Positions 1-13,280 of a stretch of 64,000 nt of DNA are shown piece by piece. Below the pieces are notes generated by a model that saw only the letters and a program-made list of their open reading frames with translations, had not been told where the DNA came from and searched no databases. Within the stretch, counting starts at the first letter, position 1, and each line of letters opens with the position of its first letter. Position numbers and translations under genes: made by a program. The stretch covers positions 471,661 through 535,660 of the forward strand of contig VXAA01004089.1 of NCBI GenBank assembly GCA_013399115.1, given 5' to 3'. This DNA is from Anseranas semipalmata (taxonomy: Eukaryota; Chordata; Aves; Anseriformes; Anseranatidae).

Positions 1-855
1 AAAAAAAAGGGGGGGAGGGGAGGGGAACAGGGGAGGAAGGAAGGAAGAAACAAGCTTTAAAGTATGCCATTAAATGACTGCTGTACCTGAATTGTGGACT
101 GGTAAATTTCAGATTAATCTGGCTGATAATTTTCCATATTCTTCTAGTTTCAATTATTAAGAAAAAAATTATCTGCATCATTTTCTACTCTGTTTCCACT
201 AAAGCTCATTCTAAAAGTGAAAAAAAAATATATATATATATATTAATATTGATAATTTTCTCTGAGAACTTGCTTATGAAAAAAAAAAAAAAAAACTGTA
301 TAATTCAATGCTCTGTATAGACACTGGGTTTGCTTGGTGTCAACCCAGAGTCAGGGGGCTTTGCCATAGCTTAGGAGATCTTTAGGTGAGAACATCTTCA
401 CGACCAGTCAATTCATGACACAGAAAGACTGAATACAGAGCTGTGCAAAAAAGCCTGCAGACAGACCAATCTTTGTCAATCCCAGTGTAAACTTTACTGA
501 GGTATTTTAAAGCAGGCATTCTTGGACTGCAAGCATGGACTTGCACAAATACAGGTCTTGTCTGTTTAGATTATGAGCTCTCTGGGGCAATGACTTTCTC
601 TTCGGATGTACGTATCCACTTCATAGCACCAGTTCTGCCATAATAACTCTAATAATAATAGTTACAACAGCAAAATAAGAATGGCAATAATAAATTCATC
701 CAGGATGCTGCAAAACGTAGAAGAGCTGAAGGGCAGCAGGTGTGTTGGGGAAATAATATAATACATCAAATCCTATGCAGTGAGCACATGAGCGTGTGAT
801 ATCAAAGACACTACCTATGAAATTAATTTGCCAGTGGCACTGCCTTGCCTACCAT
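1..855. other. Non-coding AT-rich stretch, no gene seen
   Basis: It opens with a purine-only A/G tract (1-50), then unique AT-rich sequence with a short A/TA run (221-244) and a 17-base A run (279-295). A small AAT-rich patch lies near 640-700. No open frame of meaningful length, splice-bounded exon or recognisable repeat family was found here. Confidence 0.7.
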
Positions 856-936
856 CCCTGGGCATTGTGAGAATTAATTAATGCTTGCAAATCGCCTTGA
901 GAACTTCAGAGGAAAGACGCTTTATGTATGCAAAGC
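856..936 (+). repeat. MIR-like SINE 3' tail (ancient)
   Basis: The segment reads as a degraded SINE tail. A GGGCATTGTGAGAATTAATT block (the common form is GGGTTGTTGTGAGGATTAA) is followed by ATGCTTGCAAATCGCCTTGA, then an AGGAAAGACGCTTTATGTAT block. This is the order found in MIR and L2-type tails (the 'TTGTAAAGCGCTTTGAGAT' signature). The same tail is better preserved at 54160-54290 in this window. Family assignment is from motif memory, and the copy is too diverged to name a subfamily. Confidence 0.6.
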
Positions 937-2428
937 CCTGCTGCCTTTCCCTGGTGTCTGCTGCACACCTGTGCCCATTGCATCATGTGCCGCCTCTGTC
1001 TGGTCGCAGAGTGCTTGCTGTGTACATATGGCCTCAGCATGATTGATGGTTGGATTCGGGTGCCGACACTGGAAGCTCTCCCCTGTCAGCGAGGAGCTTG
1101 CCCACACATGTCCGTGCACCATCAGCCTCTTTCCTCCGGCACAGTTGTCAGGTTTCCCAAAACAATGATTACCTTTCCCCAGAAACAAGCCTCCATCCTG
1201 ACACCTTTCCTGGCTGGTGTCTCGTAGCATGAGGCCTCCTTTGCAAGGGTCTGTTCCCTACCTCCCAGGGCTCTTGTGAAACTTCATTCCTTCATGTTTG
1301 TAAAACATGTCAAGAGGCCAACATAAAAGTGTGAGAAGGAGAGAGTAGTTCATGTTCTTTTTTGTGATCACTATTAGCAAATAATTATAGCCATTCAAGA
1401 AGTCCAGCTTGTACGGCAAATGTCCCTACATTCCCCCAGGGAAGGACAGCAGAGCTGGAGGCATGAGCAAGAGCAACAGGGTGAGGTTTCTCCACCTTCA
1501 AAGTGGCCAACTGTAATCTCAGAGGACTTGAGTGTACCTGGAGGTCATGGCAGCTGCACTGAATGGAGCTGCAGGTGCATTATGTCTGCAACCTCAGTGC
1601 TGAGGGGACTCCAGTTTGCCAAATTCTTCTTACACCAAAAGTGAGTCCCACTCACAGCAATTAATTATTTCCAGTGAAACAAAATGCTTATTTAGATGGC
1701 TTTTTTTTCTTCTTATGTGTTTAATGAATTGTTTTAAAACATTAGTATCACTTGTTTGGAAGGTATTTTTTTTAATGTACATATTTAGGCTCAATTTCTA
1801 GGTCATCCTTGACACCCCTATCTCAGCAGAACAGCCATTCTTACATCTGCTTCAAAGGAAAGGTTGGAAGATTTTCCTTTCTGAACAGTGGTCCCTCCTT
1901 ATGATTATAGTGCTATACAGACACTCAGCATCACAAATTCAATTATAATCAATTATAAGCCTAATAGAGGATGTATTATGTTACCCTTTGTCTCAGGGTT
2001 TGTTCATGGAGTATTGTCTGTGAGAGCAGAATCAAGCTATGGAACATGTGAGGAGTTCCCAAAACAACAACCAGAAATTCTCACTGGGCTTCACACAAAG
2101 GTTTCCTGGCCCACAACAAAAGGGATCCATATCCCCAGAACCTTCTGTTTGACCAAAGACTTCACGCACATGTCATTCCTTCAAAAGAATCAACTTATTT
2201 TTTATTATCAAAGATTTTACATGGTTACACCAGGAAGGGAATTGATCCATGCTAGTCATGTTGTTTCATAAGAGTGTTCCAGAGGGCAACACCTTATGCC
2301 TTTTTTTTTTTCCTTCATGGTTGTTTTCAGTCAACTGCTTCCAAAGTTCATGTAGAAACCTGAAGTCAAATAAACTGGTTTTGTTTTCTTCCACCTTTGC
2401 TAAAGATTTCTCTTTCCTGAGCAGTCTG
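937..2428. other. Unique non-coding DNA
   Basis: The first part (about 940-1250) is relatively C-rich. It carries short overlapping open frames on both strands with no similarity I recognise, so they are treated as chance. The remainder is AT-rich unique sequence with a few short T runs. No repeat family was identified. Confidence 0.6.
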
Positions 2429-2482
2429 CCCCCCCCCCCCAAACAAACAAACAAACAAACAAACAAACAAACAAACAAAAAA
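2429..2482 (+). repeat. C12 homopolymer joined to (AAAC)9 microsatellite
   Basis: Twelve consecutive C residues (2429-2440) run directly into nine perfect AAAC units (2441-2476) and a terminal A run. The short frames crossing it encode only low-complexity runs and are not genes. Confidence 0.97.
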
Positions 2483-4258
2483 GATTTTGTGTGAAATGTT
2501 TTTTTTATTTTTATTTTTTCAATAATCAGAATATTTCATTTGGATTGTCTGATTTTCAGATAAATGGTCATTTCTTTTTTTTCCCTCCAGAAAAGATAGC
2601 TCTTGCAGAAATCTTCAATTTCCATTAAGAAATGATTCTGACGGATAATTGCAATTTAATTTCTCTGACAAGCATCCTCAGAAGCATTCAGATGCTTTCC
2701 ACTTCATCATTCCCCTTTCACACAAAGAGGAATAATAATCCTTTCCTGGTCTTGGAAAGATAAGTGCTGGAAAGCTGAGTCTTTTTAAAACTGCTCAGTG
2801 TCTACAGCGGTTAAACAGGGCCCTAAAGGGAGAACCATCAGCACTCAGTGCAACCTCCCTTTGGCTTTCCTCTTCACCCTCTCTCCTCATTTTCCATGCT
2901 TTGCATGGGTGCTTGGGTTTTTTCTCCTCTGAAGAGCTTCAGCTCAGCCCATTCCATACCCACAGGCAACTAAAATAAAGGTCAATCTCAGATATAATGA
3001 AAGGGGACAATGAGTTTGCTCTGGCCACTCCTAGTTTTCCCCATTTCTTCTCACAAGCTCTGCAGGTTCTTCTGGTTTCTCCACCAGTCCTGAATGTTAG
3101 GGGGAGGCAGTTCCCACCACCATCCCCAACTGTTCTTCAGCAGCCCTGTTCCTTTGAAGATGTGCATAGTTATCATGTTATTTCAAAATACCAAAGGTCA
3201 CATTACCTTTTCTTTTGCCTTCCTCCCCACTGCAAAGTAAGGGCAGAAGTGATTACTGAGTAAACAAGTAGGAGTGGGTTTGCAAAGTATTGCAGTGAAG
3301 CTCCAAGGGACTCAGCCAGACCTGCCTGTTGCATCTAGAACTCCCTTCTCCCCAGCTCATCACGCAAATCAAAGCTTCATGGGCAAGAAAGTGGCCTTAG
3401 CACAAGGCATTTTCCCTGCACCTGGGCTGGCCTTTTTATCACAGAAAACTTGGCTAAGTGTTCAGAAAAGGACATTCATGAGTCAACCAAAAATGTAGTT
3501 TCCCCCAAGTTTTTACCTGAAATACTGTGCTGGAGTGATGAAACTGATTTTTGCAGTCAGCTTAAAACCCAGGAGACACTGAAAATCAAACAATGAAGGC
3601 TGCGGGAAATAGATATACCTGTAGGTCACAGACCACCCCAAATTCTTGATGACCCTCTGCCAAAGTAAGAACAAGAGCTGTCTCAGGGCTACTGTAACTC
3701 AAATTCCTCCTTTTCTAGCCTAGTACGCAACAAGGCTTCTACTAACTTTTGCTGTGATTCCTATGAGGTATGTTGGCCTGAAGGATAGGAACTGCAGTTC
3801 TGTCTACTAATTACATCATGTAAGTAATAGGTCTGCCCCACTCCCTCTAGCTCACCCAGCTACAGGCTGGGTAGAGCTGGGCCCTTAAGAAATACTTTTA
3901 TGGAACTTGTGAAAAGCAGGTGGTCTGATGCACAGAAAGTACCTTAGCACTAATGAAGATAAAGGATTTCACAGAAAGATAATTGTTTGCCTAGCAGCTG
4001 AATTTATTTTTGTTCTCAAGTTGTAATTAAGAGAAAAGATGTATTTAAAAATGCAATATGTTTTTCCCTCCCTTTTCTTCTTGCCTAATAAGCAGAGCAA
4101 GAAGTTGATTTATTTTTATCTGTAAGGTAAATGTGTATCATTTTACTCATACTTGATTTGAGTACACAGATTTTACTGAAATGAGAAAAAGAAAGATAAA
4201 CAGCTGGAGAAACCTGAGGAAAAACACTGAACACAATTGTCCAGAATTTTGCATGTCT
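2483..4258. other. Unique non-coding DNA
   Basis: Mixed-composition unique sequence. Frames of about 75-90 codons occur near 2997-3498 but have no recognisable domain, biased codon use or splice context. I identified no interspersed repeat. Confidence 0.6.
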
Positions 4259-4420
4259 GGAAAAGAAAGAAAAGAAGAAAGAAAGAAAGGAAGAAGAGAA
4301 GAAAAAAAGAAAGAGACAGAAAGAAAGAGGCAGAAAGGAAGGAAGGAAGGAGGGAAGGAAGGATGGAAGGAAGGAAGGAAGGAAGGAAGGAAGGAAGGAA
4401 GGAAGGAAGGAAGAGAAAGC
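4259..4420 (+). repeat. Long GAAA/GGAA purine microsatellite, ending in (GGAA)12
   Basis: A pure-purine tract begins as irregular GAAA/GAAGAAA (4259-4336). It becomes GGAA with two interruptions (AGGG at 4351, GGAT at 4361), then twelve uninterrupted GGAA units (4365-4412). Frames through it on both strands give Lys/Glu/Arg or Ser/Phe/Leu/Pro repeats and are artefacts. Confidence 0.98.
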
Positions 4421-6734
4421 AAACTGGAATTTTCCCACTTAAAGTGTCAGAGACTTATCTTGAGATATTGTGCAGTTAAACTTCATTTTCCAATGGCATG
4501 GAAGGATGAGCAAGTTGAATGGACCAAAATGTTCTTAGTGGTGTTATTATTTACTGTCTATTATTTACTATCTGTATGTGTGTAATGTTTAGGAGTTGTA
4601 AACTTAGGAGTCCAGGAGTCATATCAGGCTTAAGCGTGTCATAAATCAAAATTGGTCTCAGATTGCTGGATGTTGAACAAAAGAAACACAGAACAAAAGG
4701 GAAGTGTCTGTTCCAGAAAGCTTGCAATCAAAGCAGAAGACAAGTGGTAACAAAAAGACATTCTATCTGGAGACAGAAGGGGCAGAACGAGGAAAGAAAA
4801 GGGCAATACAACATAATGGCCAGTTGTCTCACAAGAACGAGACATAAGCCAAGTCAGGTTTTTGTATATGTCTCTAATGCATGAATAAATTTTGCTAAGT
4901 GAGGAATATGTTGTATCAAAATTGGAGAGAAAGTTGATTTGATACGGACAGAATTACAGCTACATGAACGTGTCTCTATATAAAATGGAATATAAAATAT
5001 CATACATCTCTGCAGTGACTTGTCATAGATGTGAGCAATTTCAATTTTAATTTTGGATTTGGGATCATTCAAGATGAGTTTAAAAAATTAACAACTTTTT
5101 TTTTTTTTCATTTAAAATAATCCATGAGGTTTGAGCACAGACCTCTGAATGTGTTTAGGTGTGCAAATTAAACAGAGATAGATGTTTGAATATCTTTGAG
5201 AATCTGGGTCTCACGTTCACTCTAAATTGATCATCGACATAAAGGTCAGTCTCCTGCAGGACAGTAAACACTGACCTCCTAGATCAACCTTCTAGTTTAT
5301 ATAGAATAGGATTCTTTTCTTTATCAGTGATGGGGTTCAAAAGAGTCAGAGAAAATTATAGCAATTTTCAGGAAGGAGAACTAACTACCTATCTTCTCCT
5401 TCCTTGAAAACCTATTCTTAATTTAGCTAAATAAAGATAAGTTTAAATCTCTAAGACAGAAATGTATTCTTCCCTTCCTTCTTCTTTCCTTTCCTTTTCT
5501 CTACTTCCCCCTCTTTCCTTTCCCTTCCACAGCTATTCTACAACTATTTCTTGGAATCTTGCTAAATTTTTGGTGTAACAATTAATTAGAAAGAGGTAGC
5601 ATGTGAACACATCACATGAGACAGCAGGAATATGCAATCATTTAATGTTGCAAACACCCAGATTAGCAATTAGCTAAACCACTCAGATGACTGGCCACAA
5701 ATCCAAAGCTGAACTTTTTATGGGTTCCCATCTCCACCCAGAGCTCCTCCAAAGGCCCCAAAACCTGAAATTTTTGGAAACAGTTTCAATTTTTGCTGTC
5801 AGAAATTATTTATAGTTTGTCAACATCATAATGAATGAATAGGCTGGTTTTCTGAAAGTGAACCACTCAGACCTTTATCAAGCAAGGGAATTAAATACAT
5901 GTTAAATATAATCTGATGAGTACTTCTAATGATTAAAGTCATTTATTATTAAAAGAAAATTCTAGTAGCTATTTATTGCTTTCCATAGATACTCCACTAA
6001 GAAACAAACTCTGCTATAAAGATTACCTTTTCCTCCTTCCTACCAAATGCTTCAGGTATTTTCTGTTTCTCTTTCTGTGCTTTCAGTTCATCTATCTAGA
6101 GCAGCAATTTTTGGCACATCAAGCACATTAGATAATTATATGTCAGTTGAGAAACTCTCAGCTTCTTGTCACTAGTCTATAAAGCTCTCTGTAATGTTGT
6201 AATACAGTATCACTGATATCTCAATGAGATAACATGTTAAGTGTCTACTGGCTATATAATTTGAACCAAAAGTTAACAAAGAGAACTGATCTTTCAGTAA
6301 ACATATAGTATATTTTTGTCATCTCTTCCTGATAGTGGTTTTGATAAGCAGATTTAGATGTAGTGTTATCCTCTGATTACTTTTGCAGCATACTTGCAAG
6401 ACAGGGAACTCCTTTATAATTCCTCAGACAGATAGTTGAGAGGAATTTCCCAAATACCCGCAGATCAAAGATTGCTCCCTGTAAATAGTGATGGTTACTG
6501 ATATTACAAATCCACCCAGACATTTATTATTCCTCATTCTAAAAAACCTTTCACTTTTCTCAGCCCAATGTAAATTCCCATTAGGTGGGGAAGAATAATT
6601 TTAAGCCATCAAGAGGTAGTATGATAAACTTAGATTGCTCATTAAGGACCAGATTGTGCATGACGGGTAGATGACAGAGGTCTATGAAATCAAAGAGGCA
6701 TGGAAATTGAGAGCAATTGTTCACTGTCTCTTCC
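4421..6734. other. Unique AT-rich non-coding DNA
   Basis: Contains a T13 run (5096-5108) and a C/T-only tract (about 5469-5529), otherwise unique sequence. No coding exon, SINE or LINE was recognised. Confidence 0.6.
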
Positions 6735-7065
6735 AAAACAGGAGCAAGGGGACATCAAATAAAACAAGGAGGAGACAGGTTCAAAACAAACAAAGGGAAA
6801 TGATTCTTCATACAATGCATAATTAAGCCGTGGAACTCCTTGCCACAGGATGTTGTGGATGCTGTAAATTTACATAGGTTCAAAAAGGACTGGACAAGTT
6901 CATGAAAGAAAAATTCATCATGAGCTATTAAATACAAAGACATTACCTCTGGCTCCGGAAGATGCTGAAATGCAAATCTCTAGATGTTGGGAGAGTGTTC
7001 TGAGGAAGTCTCATTTGGCTCTTTTACTCTTCTCCAAGCATGCATTCATTGTTGGGCCCTGTCAG
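6735..7065 (+). repeat. Ancient CR1 LINE fragment, sense strand
   Basis: The block with GTGGAACTCCTTGCCACAGG (6830-6849), followed by TTCAAAAAGGACTGGACAAG (6880-6899), matches the end of ORF2 and start of the 3' region in CR1 LINEs. In other copies it reads as 'GTGGAACTCATTGCCACAAG ... TTCAAAAAAGGATTGGACA'. Upstream, GGTTCAAAACAAACAAAGGG (6779-6798) and a CTTCATACAATGCATAATTA block fit the same consensus. The copy has many substitutions and no open frame, so it is a dead relic. It resembles CR1 types shared with turtles and crocodilians more than young avian subfamilies. Confidence 0.87.
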
Positions 7066-8394
7066 AAAGAGTCTTTGTGCAGCTGATACAACTCTTTATA
7101 TGACCTTATTTAATTCAGTTGTCTTATCCAGGGAGCATATCAAGCAATGGTCATTGGTAGACCAACCATTCACTTCTTAATGCTCTGCCTCTGACTGAGA
7201 ACAGTAATCTGAAAATGGGTGTATTGCTAAATACTGTTATTTTGAGACAGTTTATCTTCCCGATTTTCTGCCTGGAAGGTATGGAAAATTGAAGCTGGCT
7301 GGCTGTCTTTTAGAGAGGAGGGTGCTGTAGCCTTCCAGAGCCCTTTCTCCTCTGTGCTCAGGCTGGTGATGCAGGTTTGTGTGAAGAGGTGGGGTGCCAG
7401 CCTCAGCTTTTTACCTCTCTGAGCTAACAAGCTGCCCAAATAACCACACCAGTCCTAAACATTTAGTAATTCAGGACTAGAGCACACACATCATTTGGTA
7501 TGCTTGGCTATGTGAAAATTGGCTGGGAAATCCCCCAGTAAAGCTTTTTGTTCCAGTTACTTCTGGCACTTGGCAAGCTTAGCAGTGCCTCCTCAGCTAG
7601 AAGTTAGCTAGGTAATGAGGAAGAGCAAAGAAAAGTCAGGGAAAGTGACTTGCAAAGCACATCCTGGTGCTCTACCTGGTAAACCTTCAATTCGACCAAA
7701 CCTTGGAGGTAGAAATGTACCCCCTCACTCCTACTGATTCATAGTGGCCAGGTTAGAGGAGAGTTAATGCAGGAACAAGTCCTGTCCTGCACTGGAGTAC
7801 TCCTGCATGTGCACAGGCTAAAAGTCTCATTAGCCAATCCCTTGGTCCCTCAGGCTTACCTATTTTTGTGGGCTAAATTAACACTGTGGTGGTGGGGACT
7901 CAGAGAGCTACCGCAAAATTAAGTCTGGCTGAGTGATGTACACCCCCTGCCCATGGGATCTAACAGCAGAAGAGGAAGTTTAGCTTCAGGCCTATTGCAG
8001 GTGTCCCAGATTGGTCATCCTAAAATTGTGGAGGCACTCAAAAATGAAAATCTCCACAGCAGGATTTATCCTGGGGTTTCAAAAGCCATTTCCCTTCCTT
8101 CCCAGCACCCCTAAAAAGCCTTTTGGGCAAGGAAGGCAACTCTTCAGGCTCCACAGGTATTATTATTTGGAGGCCTGCTTTGTATTCAGAGTTGGCTGCT
8201 CCTTGGGTTCACCTAGGCATTTTAGTGCATGCATGCCTGGGTGTATATTGAATGTGCCTAATAGCTGCAGTAGGTGGAGAGGGAGGAAGCCATGCTCCAA
8301 ATGATGGGAACTCCTGGAGGGAGTTGTCTTGCCACTGGCATGCTCTCAACATGCAAATAAATAAGAAAGCTGAGATGATCAGAGGAAGCTACCT
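7066..8394. other. Unique non-coding DNA
   Basis: No gene. A frame of 97 codons at 8011-8304 has no recognisable domain. An AAATAAATAA signal at about 8355 lies about 40 bases before the A17 run that follows, but no recognisable source transcript precedes it. Confidence 0.55.
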
Positions 8395-8411
8395 AAAAAA
8401 AAAAAAAAAAA
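8395..8411 (+). repeat. A17 homopolymer
   Basis: Seventeen consecutive A residues. It could be a plain homopolymer or the eroded tail of a retroposed transcript, since AAATAAATAA lies about 40 bases upstream. No flanking duplication was seen. Confidence 0.9.
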
Positions 8412-11400
8412 GGGGAAAATTCTAGTCTGTGTGGTGATCAGGCATAGGAAATGCATTCAGTGACCATCCAGCTTCTTCCCGTGGTTCAGGTCTGGTATTC
8501 TGTGAAACATGAAATGGCCAGAAATGATCTCTGTGCCCCAGAAAAGCCCTGTGGCTGCTGCCCTTTCTGTCATGCCATTCCTGCTGCCAAACGACACTCA
8601 AAGATTGTTAGTCAGAAACACAGAATAAGAGGTGGTTCAAAGACACCAAAAGCTCTTTGCATGTAGGTTTGCAAGCACTGAAAGTAACAGCTGAGCAAAA
8701 CTATCACGATTCTGGAACAGAGAGGGTCGATTCTTATGGTGTTGCAAATCACTGCCAAATTCATTGATGCTCTAAGGTTGCAGATCTTAGCCTTGCACAA
8801 GCACAAGCTTAGATTTCGATGACTGGGGTGAAATCAGCATCTAGAGGCAAGATAGGGAAATCGTTCAGTTATCTTCTTAGTAAAGCCTGCTTTGGGCAGG
8901 TAATCTCAATAGTTTGATTAAATGCATAGCTGGTCTACAAATGACCCCAGTTCAAAACCCCAGTATTCCTAATAGGCAGGGATGGAGCTGAACCTAGGTT
9001 TTTCACCTCTAGAGAAAATACTGAAGATGAAAATCCAGAGATTAGTCTTGTCATTAGTATCTTCTGTGCTCCCTCTTTGGATAAAATGTCAAAATGAGAC
9101 AGAATATCTCTGTATTTTAACTTTTAGTCCATTCAAGTGGGAGACACAGACCTCTTCTAGTAAGACTGTGAATATTTGTAAAGAGATACTCCAAGATGCC
9201 AAGTGAGTGAGTGTTTTAAATGGCTATTGGAGACAGTTCATGGACTGATAAGCAGGCCATGAAACCTGAATGAAAGATGGTATCTCCCTATGGTCTTGAG
9301 CTGGGCACCTAACTACCTAATGAGAAGAGAGCACAAAACCTTGCACCTATCCTTGGCTTATCCACCGTCAGACTGGGCTTTTGCCTTGTGCTGCTATGTG
9401 CTAAACCCTTTCTTTAGGTGCTTGATTCTTTTCCCCACGTATTGCATAAGAAGCTTACATGTTTAAATTGGGCAACACACTACTAACAAAGCTCATGAGA
9501 ATTAGAAGCTACTAAATTCAGTGCTGTGATATGTAAGTCCTTTGGTAGATGTGGATCTTTGATACCACACCAGTGAGAGAAGAGCTAGAATAGATTAGAA
9601 TAGAAAATAATAGAACAGAATAGGAGCTTTAATCCTTATTCATTTGTATCCAGGATCTTTAATATCTACAGCCTATCTGAATCAGTTTACTTTATTTAAC
9701 AGAGCTCACATACATTTGATCTACTAAAGCTGGCAACCTCCTTGTTCCTCAGGCATGCTGTTTATTATCTTTTACAGATGAGAGCTCTGCCGTCTGTCTG
9801 TCTCTATCCCTCCCTCCCCCACGCTGACTTTCAGCTCTTCCCAGGGACTAGTTGAATCAAATTGTGTTCAATCTTCCCTTCTCTTAAGCATATTAAATAT
9901 GCCCAATCAAGTACCATAAACATAGTCATAAGACTTTTGTATTCAACTACTAACCCTCAAAGCTATGTGCCAATGACAGATGTTCCACAAATAAACCAGG
10001 CTTCTTCTGGTCAATTGGTGGTATTGCAGACTCATCAAGAAGAAGCTGAGATTTATGTTTAGTAATGATTTTGCAAAAACACAACCCAAACAAAAACCCC
10101 AGCAACAAACCCCACCTAAAATACCTTCAGCTTCACCAGATTTCAACAAAAACTATTAAAGCTCCTCAGTGATTTATGAGGGTGGGAAAAATAGCTTGTA
10201 TTGTATATTTAAAGACAAGTTTGCTTGAACATTCTGAACATGTACCACCACAATCACTCTATGTTTAGAAACATGACTATAGACTAAATGACGTATAGAG
10301 GAGGGCTACTTGGATGATCAGAGAGACAGAGTGCCTACTTCAAAAGAGGAGACAAAAGGGAGGTCTAAGGGGCAAAGGAGAGAGGGTTTACGTCCAGTTG
10401 AACTAACTCTGGTGAGAACAAGAGTAGAGCTGACATTAATGTAGTTATAGAGTTTGCAGGACATCTGATGATATCACTGCAGTCCTGTGCTCTGTCCTAC
10501 GTAGGCATATCAGTTATTTTTCAGCTGTCTTTAGTGCTACATCAATATAACTTGTCTGAACATAGCTTGTTGACTTAAAAAAAATGCTCAGCAACAAAGG
10601 ATTATAGGAGTTAGAAGTACACTGTATAAATACATTGATGGATAATCAAGGGAGAGTAAGAAAAGCTCTCTGAGCTAATGGCCAATGCTGTCACCACAAC
10701 CAATAGGATTTAAAGGCTGTGAATTAAATCAGGATCTATAAAACTTTAGTCTTGTAGGGGGAATAAAAAAATAAAACAGCATGAGTTTTGAGATGGCTCC
10801 TGATCAGCTAGTGAAAGGAATTAGTGTTATGATTGCCTGTGACGCTTTTTGAGCTAGAAAATGCTGCAATACACAGGGATGTATCGCATGTCCTATTTAC
10901 TCTAGAATGATAAACACTCCACCACAACAGCATGTTTAGTTCACTGTGTCACTTAAGAGCAGAGATTGTATGAGGGATCTTCTTTTCTTTACCTAAAGAT
11001 GTCAGGATTTTTTTTAACATGAATTATGAATTTCTAGGATTTATATTGCCTGACTGTGAGATAGCTATAATATTCCTCTTTCTTTTTATTTCTCCCAGAA
11101 TAACTAGAAAAAGCTCCTTCATGCTATGCTGTGAGGTTTAGAATTTTTTTGTTTCATAAACTACGTATTTGTAGAGAGGAATATGATCACTCTGAAGACA
11201 AAGTCAATGAGAACAAACACTTGCCATGCTAGTGTTTTGCTCTCAGTCCCATGTCCAGTATCTCTCAACAATCTCAGCAAGATCTACAGGGATTTGCTCT
11301 TGCTCAGTAACATCTCAGTTACTGGCTGCTGGGTCTACGTGGCCTGAAGAGAAGTATTCCCACAGTGAAGTCCCATCCATATAAGCATGATCTGCTTGTG

Positions 11401-13280
11401 TCTGTCCTCACCTGCATCTCTCTGAGGACAAGCTCAAGATCTTTCCTGCTTAGACTCTCATGGATTTTGTGCTAGTGGTGAGAAGGTTTGTCTAGACCTC
11501 AAGAAAGACAGAGTTAAAAGGACAGTGTGCAGGGACTATATGCATTGAAGTTTGCTTGTACATGCCCCAGAGAACAGGTTTCAGCTCCAAGCAAAATGGA
11601 ATCAGGTTCTAACCCAACTTCTGCCCAGCTGAATAAACGTGCTCAGGCTTAAATGATCTCCCGGTATAGGCGCAGGGTTTTTTTCTTGCATGGGTGATCA
11701 AGCATTTCAGATTGCAGTTTGGGTAGCTTGTTTATATAAAGGAGACAAATCCTAAACTAATACTGAAAGTATTCTACCCCGAGAAACTCAAACACATAAC
11801 TTAGCTCAGAACCTGACAGCAGGTTTTATTTTTTTAAGGTTATTTTTACTCCTAAGTCTCAGATGTTCAGGTTTTCTGAGAAGAGTAGAAACTTACTTCC
11901 TGTAGAAGTGAAAGGGCAGAAAGGAGTTTGAGACATGGTGAAATTTTTCATTAACAGAATAAAGTTTAGTATTGCAAAAATTTAAATACTGCTAAAAATC
12001 CACTAGGATGTTTTTTGCTGACTTTTAAATTATTATTTACATTATTATAAGAGATTATTCTGTAATGAATCATTGTCCTTTTTATTTTTATTATTTATTT
12101 TTTTCCTTATTGCTGAATATAGGGTACATCTTAGTTTGAATGTCTGAGAACCAGGAAGTAATACTGCATTGTTTTATGTTCTTAATTCACCAGAAAAAAA
12201 AAAAAAAAAATAGACATACCGCAAGCAGCATAAATAATGGAAGTGAATAGATTTCAAAAAATTATATTGATCTTAAATAAAAATCTAACATGACATTAAT
12301 AAAAGAGATAGGGAGCCCCTTTTTGAGCCACCCCCATGTAAAAATCCTCAGTATTCACAGAAATAGATTTTTAACTGTATGCATTTTAACCTGCCTCTTT
12401 AAATGTGTACACAGTGTATGCATTTTTTTTTTTCCCTAATGTTCAAAATTAAGCCCCTCTGTATGCCTTCCATGCTGAAGTTTATAACCTCAGCCTACAC
12501 AAGTCCAGTGCAGAAAGATCTACAGCCTCCAGGCAGAGCGAGGAAGCTCTTTAAAGATGAATCATTTTCATAAATGAGTGCAGAGGGAGGTCAAGCCAGG
12601 GGACACAGAAGGTTACATGTGTGGCTGAGATAAGGCCTCATTCATCCACTTCTTACTGTCAGGTCTTGATGGGTGAACATTGCCTTGAGCTCCCATAAAA
12701 CATGTTGTTTGCAGAAAACTTGCAGGTGGTTCATAAAAAAGTCCAAACTGTTACCAAGAAATTTATCTCTCAACTGCTGGATCTGTTTATAATAGAAGTG
12801 AAGGATCTCATAGAGAAATTAAGTATCGGAGACTGACTTATATTGGCTTGCCGGACTGAAAAACCCAACCTGCTTTCCCAATGCTGCACTAAAAATGTCA
12901 AAGCAATTGTATTGATGACATCTTGACAAGATACTGTACAAGACTGTTAAAAATACAACAACAACAACAAAAGAATGTTGCCTGTTTATGGAAAACTTGT
13001 CCCTGGGGAAGAGATGTGGGTATTTAAAAGACTTTTATGGAGGAAATTCAATCTCTTCTTGCCGCAACATTTGTTTTTAGAGAGTGTCAATCTTTTCTAG
13101 CAGTGGTACCCATTTGAGAGCCAGTTTTCAAAAGAGTGTCATTGTTTCTCGTTGCTTTACAAAGAAAATAGATAAAGCTGAGTTGTGTTGAAGGAGGGGA
13201 AAGGTGAGGGTTAAATTGATGCATGAGGCATCAGATGGTGGACAGTTTGCTGTTGTTGCATACATTCATCCACCGAGGGC
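8412..13280. other. Long unique AT-rich non-coding stretch
   Basis: Nearly 5 kb with no gene and no confident interspersed repeat. Small items are an AGAAT-like pentamer patch (about 9588-9625), an A17 run (12194-12210), a T11 run (12423-12433) and a short CAA repeat (12956-12971). The absence of young repeats suggests old, slowly changing sequence. Confidence 0.6.

Noticed and set aside
4085..4585. Frames of 80-134 codons on both strands
   Set aside because: Translations of the GGAA/GAAA microsatellite into low-complexity repeats.
8011..8411. Possible retroposed transcript: 97-codon frame, AAATAAATAA, then A17
   Set aside because: No source gene recognised and no flanking direct repeat, so it may be coincidence.
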